Shown here one piece after another: positions 17,300 through 25,215 of a stretch of DNA of 64,000 nt. The position numbers and the translations under genes were made by a program. Numbering within the stretch: the first letter of the stretch is position 1; every line of letters starts with the position of its first letter. The notes beneath the pieces are model-generated. The model had not been told where the DNA came from. It did no database searches and saw only the letters and a program-made list of their open reading frames with translations. This DNA is from CALAGB01 sp963789565 (GTDB taxonomy: Bacteria > Chloroflexota > Chloroflexia > Thermomicrobiales > Thermomicrobiaceae): contig CAWBKX010000002.1 of assembly GCA_963789565.1 (NCBI GenBank), positions 1,116,001 through 1,180,000 on the forward strand. Direction: 5' to 3'.

Positions 17300-18805
17300 A
17301 TGGCCGTTGAAACGCAGATCGAGAACCATAAACTCCTCATCGACGGGAAGCTTGTTCCGGCCGCCTCAGGAGAGACGTTTGATACGTTGAACCCAGCCAC
17401 CAATGAAGTGATCGGTAAAGTCGCCAAGGCGGGCATTGAAGATGTGAATCGCGCCGTCGCGGCCGCGCGGGAGGCATTCGACAACGTACCGTGGCGCACC
17501 ATGACGCCGAACGAACGGGGCAAACGCATGCGCCGCGTCGCCGAAATTCTGCGTGAGCGCCAAGAAGAGATCGCGCGCCTCGAGACGTTGAACTGCGGAA
17601 AGATCATCGTCGAATCGCGGGGCGACGTGGCATCGTCCGCCAACTGCTTCGAGTATTACGCCAATCTGACGGGCCACGTGTGGGGCGAGACTATCCCCAT
17701 GAATGGCCCACTCTTTGACTACACATTGCGCGAGCCGATCGGCGTCTGCGCACAGATCATCCCCTGGAACTTCCCACTGCTGATGGCTGCCTGGAAGCTC
17801 GGCCCAGCTCTGGCAACCGGAAATACCATCATTCTCAAGCCGGCCAGCGCCACACCGATCACAGCCGTGCTCCTCGGTCAAATCTGCCTCGAAGCTGGGA
17901 TTCCGGAGGGCGTCGTCAACGTTTTGACCGGGCCTGGCGCGGAGATCGGCGCCGCGCTGGCCGAACACCCTGACGTCGACAAGGTCGCGTTCACGGGGGA
18001 GACCGAAACCGGTCGCCAGATTCTGCGGTTGAGCGCCGGAACGATCAAGAAAGTCTCATTGGAACTGGGAGGCAAATCTCCCAACATCGTCTTTCCCGAC
18101 GCCGACATCGAAGAAGCCGTCAATGGATCCCTCTTCGCCATCTTCACCAACGCCGGACAGCGCTGCACCGCACGAACGCGTCTGTTCTTGCACGAGTCGA
18201 TTCACGACCGCTTCATGGCCGACTTCGTGAAAAAGGCCGGCCAGATCCGCGTCGGCGACCCGCTGGAGGATTCGACGCAGATGGGGCCGGTCATTTCGCC
18301 CCGACAGTGTGACCGCATCCTCAGCTTTGTTGAACGGGCGCGCAGTGAGGGCGCCGAGTTGAGCCTGGGAGGCAAACGGCCAGACAAAGAAGCCTTAAGC
18401 AACGGCAACTTCGTCGAGCCGACCATCTTCGATCAGGTACACAACGACATGACCATCGCCCAGGAGGAAGTCTTTGGCCCAGTCCTCTCGGTGATCCCAT
18501 TCAATGACGATGCCGAAGTCGTGCGGATGGCCAACAACGTCATCTATGGGCTGGCCGCCACCATCTGGACCAACGATATCAAGCGGGCACATCGCCTGGC
18601 CCGGGAGATCCGCGCCGGAAACGTGAGCATCAACTATCCGACGGTCAACCCTCCTGAAGCGCCGTTCGGCGGCTACAAGCAGAGCGGCATCGGCCGAGAA
18701 TTGGGTCGCAACGCACTGGAACTCTACACGCAGGTCAAGAACGTGGTCGTGAATCTGAATGATCAGCCCTTCAATTGGTACGGAAGCTGGCCTACCGGTG
18801 ATTAG
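17300..18805 (+). CDS. NAD(P)-dependent aldehyde dehydrogenase
   Basis: 501-aa aldehyde dehydrogenase superfamily enzyme oxidising an aldehyde to the acid. Motifs: PWNFPLLMAAWKLGPAL (Asn of the oxyanion site), FTGETETGRQI (cofactor loop), catalytic Glu in LELGGKSPNIVF, nucleophile Cys in NAGQRCTARTRLF and the C-terminal EEVFGPVLSV plus PFGGYKQSGIGRE. The betaine-aldehyde/phenylacetaldehyde dehydrogenase type is most similar, but the substrate cannot be fixed. The ATG at 17300 with GGAGAAG upstream is preferred to the one at 17288. ppx starts 18 bp downstream on the same strand. Confidence 0.9.
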   Translation: MAVETQIENHKLLIDGKLVPAASGETFDTLNPATNEVIGKVAKAGIEDVNRAVAAAREAFDNVPWRTMTPNERGKRMRRVAEILRERQEEIARLETLNCGKIIVESRGDVASSANCFEYYANLTGHVWGETIPMNGPLFDYTLREPIGVCAQIIPWNFPLLMAAWKLGPALATGNTIILKPASATPITAVLLGQICLEAGIPEGVVNVLTGPGAEIGAALAEHPDVDKVAFTGETETGRQILRLSAGTIKKVSLELGGKSPNIVFPDADIEEAVNGSLFAIFTNAGQRCTARTRLFLHESIHDRFMADFVKKAGQIRVGDPLEDSTQMGPVISPRQCDRILSFVERARSEGAELSLGGKRPDKEALSNGNFVEPTIFDQVHNDMTIAQEEVFGPVLSVIPFNDDAEVVRMANNVIYGLAATIWTNDIKRAHRLAREIRAGNVSINYPTVNPPEAPFGGYKQSGIGRELGRNALELYTQVKNVVVNLNDQPFNWYGSWPTGD

Positions 18806-18823
18806 CATGTTTGGCGTGTCGAG

Positions 18824-20362
18824 GTGAATCAAGACGTTCAAACGGTCGAGAACTGGATCACCGGTCTGAACACTGGGCCAACGGGCCGTGTTGCCGTCGT
18901 GGACCTCGGCTCCAATTCCGGGAGATTGGTCGTCTTCGATCAATATGGTTCCGGATATCTCAACATCGTCGAGGACGCTCGGGTGCCTCTTCGGCTGGCG
19001 AGCGATCTTCATCGTGATGGAAGTCTTGGGGAGGAAGCGACCGAACGCACCATTGGCGCGCTGCGCGAGTTCCACTCAATCGCTCGCGGAGCCGGTGCTG
19101 ACCGACTGATCGTGGTCGGTACCGCATCCATGCGCGAGGCCTCGAACGGTGACGCATTCCTGCATGCCGTACAACAAGCAGCAGGGCTCCCTGTCGAGAT
19201 TCTGGATGGAGACTCCGAGGCGCGCTATTCATTCATGGGCGCGATTCACGGTCTGCCCGTATGGAATGGCCACGTACTCGACATCGGTGGCGGCAGTCTG
19301 GAACTCACGAGATTTCGAGATCGCCACAACGTTGCCTCGTGGACGCTTCCGCTGGGTGCCCTGCGCACGACCAATGAGTTCATCAAGAGTGATCCACCGA
19401 CAGGCAAGGAAGTTCGCAATCTCAAGCGGGCCGTGACGGAGATGCTGGTCGACGCAGGGATCACTCCAGCAGAGCCTGGAGACGTTCTGGTTGGGACCGG
19501 CGGCTCGATTCGCAATCTCGCCAAGATCGATCGCAAGAGTCGCCGCTCCCCGATTTCACGACTGCACGGCTATCATCTGCCGTTTCAACGGGTACGGCGC
19601 ATCACGACCACGCTCAGCAGTGCCGACTACGGACGCCGATCGAACATGTCCGGCCTCAACTCCGACCGCGCCGATTCAATCGTCGGCGGAGCCAACGCCG
19701 CTCAGGTGGTGATGGAAATTCTCGGAGCTCCCGATCTGCTGGTTTCCGGAAAGGGCCTGCGAGAAGGGATTGCGTTTGGGCTCACTGGCGCACACCTACC
19801 GGAGCCCGAATATGTGCGGCGAACGTCGGTCGCGGCCCTGGCACGCCGCTTCGGTTCCTGGGAAGCTGATCGAGCCGAGCAGCGCGTGTCTGCCCTTCAG
19901 CAACTGATTACCGTCCTTGAGCTGGATAAGGACGCAGAGATTTCTGCCATGTCTGTCTTCGCTGCCTATCTGCTCGACATCGGACGAAGTGTCGACTTCT
20001 ACAACCGGCTAAGCCACTCGGCCACCATCGTCCAGGTGGCCGATCTGGATGGCTTCACCCACCGTGAGATCGCGCTCCTCGCGGCGATCATCCGCGAAGC
20101 CGACCGGAGCCATGCGGATCTGAGTCAGTACGAACCGTTGCTGACCGAGAATGACGTCGTTTCGGTAGCTCGCTACGGCGTCGTGTTGTTGATTGCCGAT
20201 GAAATTGAGCGACGCTATCCTAAAGATGCGGACATCAAACTGAAGATCGAAACCGAGCCGGATGCGGTGACCATTGCGATTCCTCCATTCTCAGACTATG
20301 GCGTGGCTAAGCTCGGTGAGCGTTTCAAACAGGTGTTTGGGAGAGAGCTTGTCTTCCATTGA
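18824..20362 (+). CDS. ppx: Exopolyphosphatase / GppA-type phosphatase
   Basis: 512-aa protein of the Ppx/GppA family, which removes terminal phosphate from polyphosphate or pppGpp. The ASKHA-fold phosphate loops are visible: VAVVDLGSNSGRLVVF near residue 25, with Ser where many family members have Thr, and LDIGGGSLELT near residue 150. Conserved ATASMREASNG-like sequence (GTASMREASNG) lies between them. The C-terminal 200 residues are helical and include ALLAAIIREADRSHAD, similar to the HD-like domain of long Ppx proteins. The start is a GTG. It heads a run with two thymidylate-kinase-like genes immediately downstream. Confidence 0.88.
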   Translation: MNQDVQTVENWITGLNTGPTGRVAVVDLGSNSGRLVVFDQYGSGYLNIVEDARVPLRLASDLHRDGSLGEEATERTIGALREFHSIARGAGADRLIVVGTASMREASNGDAFLHAVQQAAGLPVEILDGDSEARYSFMGAIHGLPVWNGHVLDIGGGSLELTRFRDRHNVASWTLPLGALRTTNEFIKSDPPTGKEVRNLKRAVTEMLVDAGITPAEPGDVLVGTGGSIRNLAKIDRKSRRSPISRLHGYHLPFQRVRRITTTLSSADYGRRSNMSGLNSDRADSIVGGANAAQVVMEILGAPDLLVSGKGLREGIAFGLTGAHLPEPEYVRRTSVAALARRFGSWEADRAEQRVSALQQLITVLELDKDAEISAMSVFAAYLLDIGRSVDFYNRLSHSATIVQVADLDGFTHREIALLAAIIREADRSHADLSQYEPLLTENDVVSVARYGVVLLIADEIERRYPKDADIKLKIETEPDAVTIAIPPFSDYGVAKLGERFKQVFGRELVFH

Positions 20363-20377
20363 ATGAACGGAGGATTT

Positions 20378-21139
20378 GTGGGACTGCGTAGCAATAGTCG
20401 CTATCCTGGCCGTCTCTTCATTGTCGAAGGAATCGACGGATCCGGGAAGAGCACACAACTCGATCTACTCCATAAGTGGCTGATCAGCCAAGGCTATCTG
20501 GTCGTCTTCAGTGAGTGGAACTCCTCGCCGATCGTCAAGAGCACGACCAGTCGTGGCAAGAAAACCCACAGTCTGACCCCCATGACGTTCAGCCTGATTC
20601 ACTCCGCTGATTTTGCCAGCCGCATCAACTCGCAGATCATCCCGGCCCTCGAAGCGGGAGCCATCGTGTTGGCGGACCGCTACGTCTACACCGCGTTCGC
20701 GCGTGATGCCATCCGCGGCGTGAGTCGTAAATGGTTGCGCCAGCTTTACTCCTTCGCGGTCAAGCCACACATCGCGTTCTACTTCGACGTCCCTCTGGAC
20801 GAATCGCTCAGGCGCATTTTGACCGGTCGACCGGAGCTGAAGTACTACGAGGCCGGGCTCGATCTCGACTTGAGCGACGACCCATATGAGTCGTTCCGAA
20901 TGTTCCAGGGCATGATCCGTGAGGAGTACAACCGCATCGTCAAAGAGTTCAAACTCGAGCGCATTGACGCCACGGACAACCTCATCCGCCAGCAGCAACT
21001 GGTTCGAGAGATGGTCAAGCCGCACCTTGATGGACTGATGAAAGCAGGCAACGGCGGCCTGCAGAACGCACTCGAAGAAGAGAACCTCCGCGGGCGATAC
21101 CTGGTGGAGGGGGCCAGAGCAGGAGGAGCGTCGGCATGA
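20378..21139 (+). CDS. Thymidylate-kinase-like P-loop protein, first of a tandem pair
   Basis: 253-aa protein of the thymidylate kinase fold. The canonical P-loop EGIDGSGKSTQ (K24) lies near the N-terminus and DRY (D100) is in VLADRYVYTAFARD. The region that forms the LID/nucleotide-specificity part in true Tmk is replaced by a segment containing PELKYYEAGLDLDLS. It carries about 40 extra C-terminal residues. The GTG at 20378 has GGAGGA six bases upstream, better than the ATG at 20363 that directly follows the ppx stop. The stop overlaps the next gene by ATGA. Annotation as dTMP kinase would be automatic, but the ppx/CHAD context makes me doubt a simple nucleotide role. Confidence 0.8.
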   Translation: MGLRSNSRYPGRLFIVEGIDGSGKSTQLDLLHKWLISQGYLVVFSEWNSSPIVKSTTSRGKKTHSLTPMTFSLIHSADFASRINSQIIPALEAGAIVLADRYVYTAFARDAIRGVSRKWLRQLYSFAVKPHIAFYFDVPLDESLRRILTGRPELKYYEAGLDLDLSDDPYESFRMFQGMIREEYNRIVKEFKLERIDATDNLIRQQQLVREMVKPHLDGLMKAGNGGLQNALEEENLRGRYLVEGARAGGASA

Positions 21140-21885
21140 GACAGCTTCGATTCTTTGGGGATCCGCCCCCAGGTATGGAGGAGCGGAAATTTCCCGGACG
21201 CTTGATCGTCATCGAGGGAACTGACGGCGTCGGACGCTCGACGCAGATCGCGTTGCTGAAGGAATGGCTCGAAGCCAGCGGCTATGCGGTGATGGGAACT
21301 GGTCTGCGCCGGTCAAGCCTGGCCGGGCGCGGCATCGAGCGGGCCAAACTCGGGCACACCCTCGATCCGATGACGCTCAATCTCTTTTATGCGACCGATT
21401 TTTGCGATCGCATGGAACACGTCATCCTGCCCGGTCTGCGAGCCGGTATGGTGGTGTTGACCGACCGCTACATCTTTTCGCTCATCGCCCGAGCGGTGGT
21501 GCGCGGCGTCAACCGACGTTGGATCGAGGACGTGTTTGGGTTTGCGCTCATCCCCGACATGGTCTTTTACCTCGATGTCGACGTGGAACACCTGCTCCCC
21601 CGCGTGTTGAACAGCACCGGCTTCGATTATTGGGAATCGGGGCAGGACTTCTTGCGGGGGCACGACGTCTACAAGAACTTCATTCACTATCAGTCGAAGC
21701 TGCTGCCCGAGTTCCAGCACCTGGCCGATCAGTACAACTTCAACGTCATCAACGCGCGCCGCAACGTCCTCGAGATCTTCGAGGATCTGAAGAGCGGCAT
21801 CAGGACGGTCGTTGACGACATGATTGAGGATGTTCCGAGTACGTTCGACGAGGTTACGCTGGACCCAGTTTCCGTGCTAACTTAG
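21136..21885 (+). CDS. Thymidylate-kinase-like protein with altered P-loop, second of the pair
   Basis: 249-aa paralogue of the preceding protein. The two share the LDPMT/LTPMT, DF..R, DRY and RGV-R-W segments and a YYEAGLDL/YWESGQDF motif. Its P-loop reads EGTDGVGRSTQ, so the invariant Walker-A Lys is Arg (R34), which normally weakens or abolishes ATP hydrolysis or transfer. D110 of DRY is kept. It starts within the stop of the first copy (ATGA), so the two are almost surely made together. A regulatory or heterodimer-partner role is inferred. Its 3' end overlaps the convergent sixA gene by 32 bp. Confidence 0.8.
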   Translation: MRQLRFFGDPPPGMEERKFPGRLIVIEGTDGVGRSTQIALLKEWLEASGYAVMGTGLRRSSLAGRGIERAKLGHTLDPMTLNLFYATDFCDRMEHVILPGLRAGMVVLTDRYIFSLIARAVVRGVNRRWIEDVFGFALIPDMVFYLDVDVEHLLPRVLNSTGFDYWESGQDFLRGHDVYKNFIHYQSKLLPEFQHLADQYNFNVINARRNVLEIFEDLKSGIRTVVDDMIEDVPSTFDEVTLDPVSVLT

Positions 21886-22357
21886 GGGGCAGCCACCAGC
21901 GGAGCGTCATGCTGCCGTTTGGCGGTCCTTGTTCAGACTCAAAACAGGCGGCGCCACCCTTCTTGAAGGGTTGTGCTGGTCCACCTGCGCCTGAGAGGAG
22001 CGCACCGGCGAGCTCACCGAGCAACGGTTCGTGCCCTATCAGCGCCACAACGCCGTGCGAGTGATGCTCCTGTAGGAACGAAATCACCGCGAGCGGGTCG
22101 TTAGAAGGCTCGAGTACGTCGCACGTGACTGGCTCCGGCCACCCCGCCACATCCTCAAGGATTCGGGCGGTCTGCATCGCACGCACGAATGGGCTGCTGA
22201 GCACCACCTCGACTGATTTCGCGACCTGCCGCAAACCACGAGCCGCTTGTTCGAACTTTGCAATTCCCGCTGGAGTCAACGGTCGCTCGCTGTCGTCGGG
22301 CCAGCGGAGCGGATCGCGTTCATAGGCGATGGCGTGCCGCACCAGAATTAGTTCCAC
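21854..22357 (-). CDS. sixA: SixA-type phosphohistidine phosphatase
   Basis: 167-aa histidine phosphatase superfamily protein. The RHG-like motif is RHA with nucleophile H8 in LILVRHAIAYERD; the second catalytic His is H109 in VALIGHEPLLGEL. SSPFVRAMQTARIL is also conserved. SixA proteins remove phosphate from phosphohistidine on signalling proteins. The GTG start shares one base with the stop of the CYTH-CHAD gene, so the two are coupled. The 3' end overlaps the convergent kinase-like gene by 32 bp. Confidence 0.9.
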   Translation of the reverse strand: MELILVRHAIAYERDPLRWPDDSERPLTPAGIAKFEQAARGLRQVAKSVEVVLSSPFVRAMQTARILEDVAGWPEPVTCDVLEPSNDPLAVISFLQEHHSHGVVALIGHEPLLGELAGALLSGAGGPAQPFKKGGAACFESEQGPPNGSMTLRWWLPPKLARKLGPA

Positions 22358-24054
22358 TATTTCACTCCCGGCTCGTCGTCGGTTCCGGTATCCACCACCG
22401 CGGCTACGTCGTCCTGAACGTCTCGCGACTCGTCAACCGTGACAGACGCCACAAGGCCGGGTTTGCCGTGCCTGGGTTGGCGCTTGGCGCGCTGGCGCAG
22501 CTCTCGTTCGAGCCGGTCATAGGCTCTGCCGGAAATGGGCTTGTAGAGCTTAGCAAAGCTGCGACGCGATTCGATCGCGTCCGCGGCGTACTTTTCAGCC
22601 AGGCGTCCCATCGCGAATATTGTGGATCTGGGCAACGAAACCTCGAGCGCGGTCGCGATTTCGCGCACGTTGTCGATGGCAATGATGGCGTCTTGATGCG
22701 CCCCGAGCACGTCCTGCACGTCAACCAAATGCCCGATGAACTCCCTGACGGTCTTGCCGTAGAGTGGGCTCACGAACTCCAACGCGTAACGCAGGCGCTT
22801 CCCTTGAATTCGCGAAATGTGATAGTCGGCATCAGCAGAAGACGGGCGCAATCGATCAGCCAGCCGGTGGAGTTTGCGGTAGCGTCGCGTGATCAACCCA
22901 GGCACGACCTGGACTGCCAAATCGGATTCGTCGTTCGGAACGCCCGCCAACAACAGGTCGGAGAAATTGGCCACCAGCTGGTCGTATCGATCGGAATCCA
23001 ATGCTTCAAGTAAGCGTCCACGCGACGTAAGACGGCGGCGGCCCAACTCCACCAGCAACGGTTCGAGCGCGGACGCATCTGGTTCTTCAAGCCGTGTTTG
23101 CCATTCGCGCATTGCCTCCAACTGCACATCAAGATCGCGCACTTCGCCGAGCGAAGCGGCAATCCATTTCAGCTCATCGCGAATGTCTTCGAATGACTCC
23201 GGTACGTAATCGGAAAAGAGCGAAAGCGCGGCGCGCATGCGCCGCGCGGCAACACGCATGTCGTGTAGCTCTTCGATGTCGTCACCCAGTCTGGTTCCAG
23301 GTTCACGCCGCAGGAACTCGACGAAGTGGCGCCGCAGCACTGCCAATGCCAGTTGGGTGATCGTCGATTGACGATCAAACTGCAACGACCCAACGTCTGG
23401 CGGACCGGGAGGCTCGAGACCCAGAATCAACGCGCCTGTACGAAACTTCGACGCTTCTGCCGCGCGCAGATTGCACGCCTGAGACATCGCATCGACGAAC
23501 GGTCTCAGTCGCTTCGTCTGCTCCGCGGTCGTCTCCAGCTCGACTCGCGTTAGCTGAGACTGATCCTCGAAGGATTCTCCAATGAAGGTCGTGTTGTCGA
23601 GCGAGAGCTCGCCGATCTCGCGGCCCTCTCTCCAGAGCCGATAGCGCTTGCGGCGGGTGATCGCGGTAAAGAGGGGATTCGTGCGGCTGCGACCGCGCAT
23701 CGCGGCCACACGGTCACCGACCGAGCCGCGAATCTCATCGACGGAATCGACTTCGGCTTCGAGCAGATGTTGCGTGACCTCTCGGCGTGCGGCATACCCG
23801 TCGCCGCGCCCGGTCAATGCCTTGAGCGTCAGATCGGCCCGGCCTGGAACACGTCTCGACCTGAGCGCGTAGCCGGATCGGTAGATTCGCCATTCGGGCG
23901 TGTCGAAATACGTATCCAGATGCTCTTCAGGATCGGCAGTGGTGACAGCGATGGGAAGGGAAGCTGGAAGATCTCGCAGCCAACGCTCGACAAGCCCGAG
24001 ATCATCGACGTCGAACTGCCACTCTACTTCGGTATGGTCTTCACTGTCGGACAT
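22357..24054 (-). CDS. CYTH-CHAD domain protein (polyphosphate-binding type)
   Basis: 565-aa two-domain protein. Residues about 5-210 form a CYTH triphosphate-tunnel domain: LDTYFDTP, YALRSRRV, ADLTLKAL, YAARREVTQHL and the strand GREIGELSLD are visible. The N-terminal ExExK motif reads EVEWQ, with Gln in place of Lys. Residues about 230-540 form a CHAD helical domain starting near LHDMRVAARRMRAAL, rich in conserved His/Arg/Lys. CHAD domains are known to bind inorganic polyphosphate. Related fusions act as triphosphatases or polyphosphate-associated proteins. It is coupled to sixA and lies head-on to the ppx/kinase-like run. Confidence 0.9.
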   Translation of the reverse strand: MSDSEDHTEVEWQFDVDDLGLVERWLRDLPASLPIAVTTADPEEHLDTYFDTPEWRIYRSGYALRSRRVPGRADLTLKALTGRGDGYAARREVTQHLLEAEVDSVDEIRGSVGDRVAAMRGRSRTNPLFTAITRRKRYRLWREGREIGELSLDNTTFIGESFEDQSQLTRVELETTAEQTKRLRPFVDAMSQACNLRAAEASKFRTGALILGLEPPGPPDVGSLQFDRQSTITQLALAVLRRHFVEFLRREPGTRLGDDIEELHDMRVAARRMRAALSLFSDYVPESFEDIRDELKWIAASLGEVRDLDVQLEAMREWQTRLEEPDASALEPLLVELGRRRLTSRGRLLEALDSDRYDQLVANFSDLLLAGVPNDESDLAVQVVPGLITRRYRKLHRLADRLRPSSADADYHISRIQGKRLRYALEFVSPLYGKTVREFIGHLVDVQDVLGAHQDAIIAIDNVREIATALEVSLPRSTIFAMGRLAEKYAADAIESRRSFAKLYKPISGRAYDRLERELRQRAKRQPRHGKPGLVASVTVDESRDVQDDVAAVVDTGTDDEPGVK

Positions 24055-24183
24055 TCACGCTCCGCGCATGTGTCAATGCCGCTGGGGCATCGAACTCGGT
24101 TTCAATCAAGATCCGGGTCCCTCTATTGTGTCCTCTCACCGTCTGACTGCCAATGAAGAAAATGTTGAGACGATTCGGAGGGG

Positions 24184-25017
24184 TCAATTCAGTGGTTTGA
24201 CGTGCGTGGTGGCCTCCATCAGAAAACGGAGACCGGCCATCGTGAAGATGAAGAGGTAGGCGGCAATCATGGCGCCAACCGCTGACGAACTGAGTTCTCT
24301 CAATGACCGCGCGCTACTCTCTCGATGTCGAACCAACAGCAGCAAACAGATCGCAAGCTCGAAGATGACGAGCACCGCGGCGCAGACGAGGAAAATCGCG
24401 ATGAGCGCGTATGCGGGTAGCCAGCCGCTGATGACAATCAAACCAAAGAGTGCGATCGGACCGGCCACCAGCGCCATGTCCGCGAAACCGCTCACGACCT
24501 GGTCGGGACGCTGTTTGTCCACGTGCCACAAAATATTGACTGTGAGCAACCAAAGGAACACCGCCAGCGTTGTACCTGTGAGCGCACCCGTCACGAATCG
24601 CAGAACGTTGTTCGGATGATAGATGGTGAGGAGCTGCACGTCGTCGAGTGTTGAGTTGACTCCATCAATTCCCATGGCGGCGATGAAGAGGGAAAGGACT
24701 GTCAGCATGCTCAGGGAGGGAACACCACCGGCTCGGAATCGGCCTCGCCCCAGCAGATAGAGCTGGGTGATGAGGAAACCGCCATAGATTCCGGTCATCC
24801 GCGAACCGAACGGAAGCCGATCCGACCGGAACCAAAATGAATGGCTCGGGCGCTGAGCGCAGAGGCCGTGAAGGATCGCGAGCGATTTGGCCTCGATTGA
24901 CCACGGTGCAACAAAGTAGGCGGCGACCGACAGTGCCAGCAACCCGGCGAATGCCGTTCCCCAGCCTGGTCGCCTAACATAGATGCCTGCACCCGACAAA
25001 CGCGAAACGGCGCTCAT
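24184..25017 (-). CDS. DUF2085 multi-pass membrane protein
   Basis: 277-aa membrane protein with about six to seven hydrophobic segments. The DUF2085 signature is visible: HGLCAQRPSHSFWF, followed by RMTGIYGGFLITQLYLL, matching the family's conserved C-R-P-S-F and R-TGIY-G pattern. The function of the family is unknown. The intergenic gap to the CYTH-CHAD gene is 129 bp with nothing recognisable. It is divergent from the secreted amidase gene, with a 198-bp shared upstream region. Confidence 0.7.
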   Translation of the reverse strand: MSAVSRLSGAGIYVRRPGWGTAFAGLLALSVAAYFVAPWSIEAKSLAILHGLCAQRPSHSFWFRSDRLPFGSRMTGIYGGFLITQLYLLGRGRFRAGGVPSLSMLTVLSLFIAAMGIDGVNSTLDDVQLLTIYHPNNVLRFVTGALTGTTLAVFLWLLTVNILWHVDKQRPDQVVSGFADMALVAGPIALFGLIVISGWLPAYALIAIFLVCAAVLVIFELAICLLLLVRHRESSARSLRELSSSAVGAMIAAYLFIFTMAGLRFLMEATTHVKPLN

Positions 25018-25103
25018 CAGCCCTCTGCCCTATCATCGGTTCGGTCAATACGCTTCACTATAGCAGAATCGTCGGCGCTGACATGGACCTTTGATTCATT
25101 GCT

Positions 25104-25126
25104 TGTACGGTCAGCATGGCCGTACA
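25104..25126. promoter_or_regulatory. Inverted repeat in the divergent DUF2085/amidase promoter region
   Basis: TGTACGG (25104-25110) and CCGTACA (25120-25126) form a perfect 7-bp inverted repeat with 9-bp spacing, centred about 100 bp upstream of the amidase start. It could be an operator for either divergent gene. Support is limited to the symmetry and position. Confidence 0.3.
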
Positions 25127-25215
25127 CTAGCATCGGGGGACAATTGAGCAATGGGTACGTTTGGGCTCGCGCGTCGGAGCCCGAAAGCGTTAAAAACGAG
25201 ACGCAGGGGACGACA

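Noticed and set aside
20378..21885. Possible PPK2-type polyphosphate kinases
   Set aside because: PPK2 signatures (a G-x-D-A-A-G-K-G-type Walker A and the DRSWYNR region) are missing; the P-loop and DRY match the thymidylate kinase fold, so only a functional hypothesis is kept.
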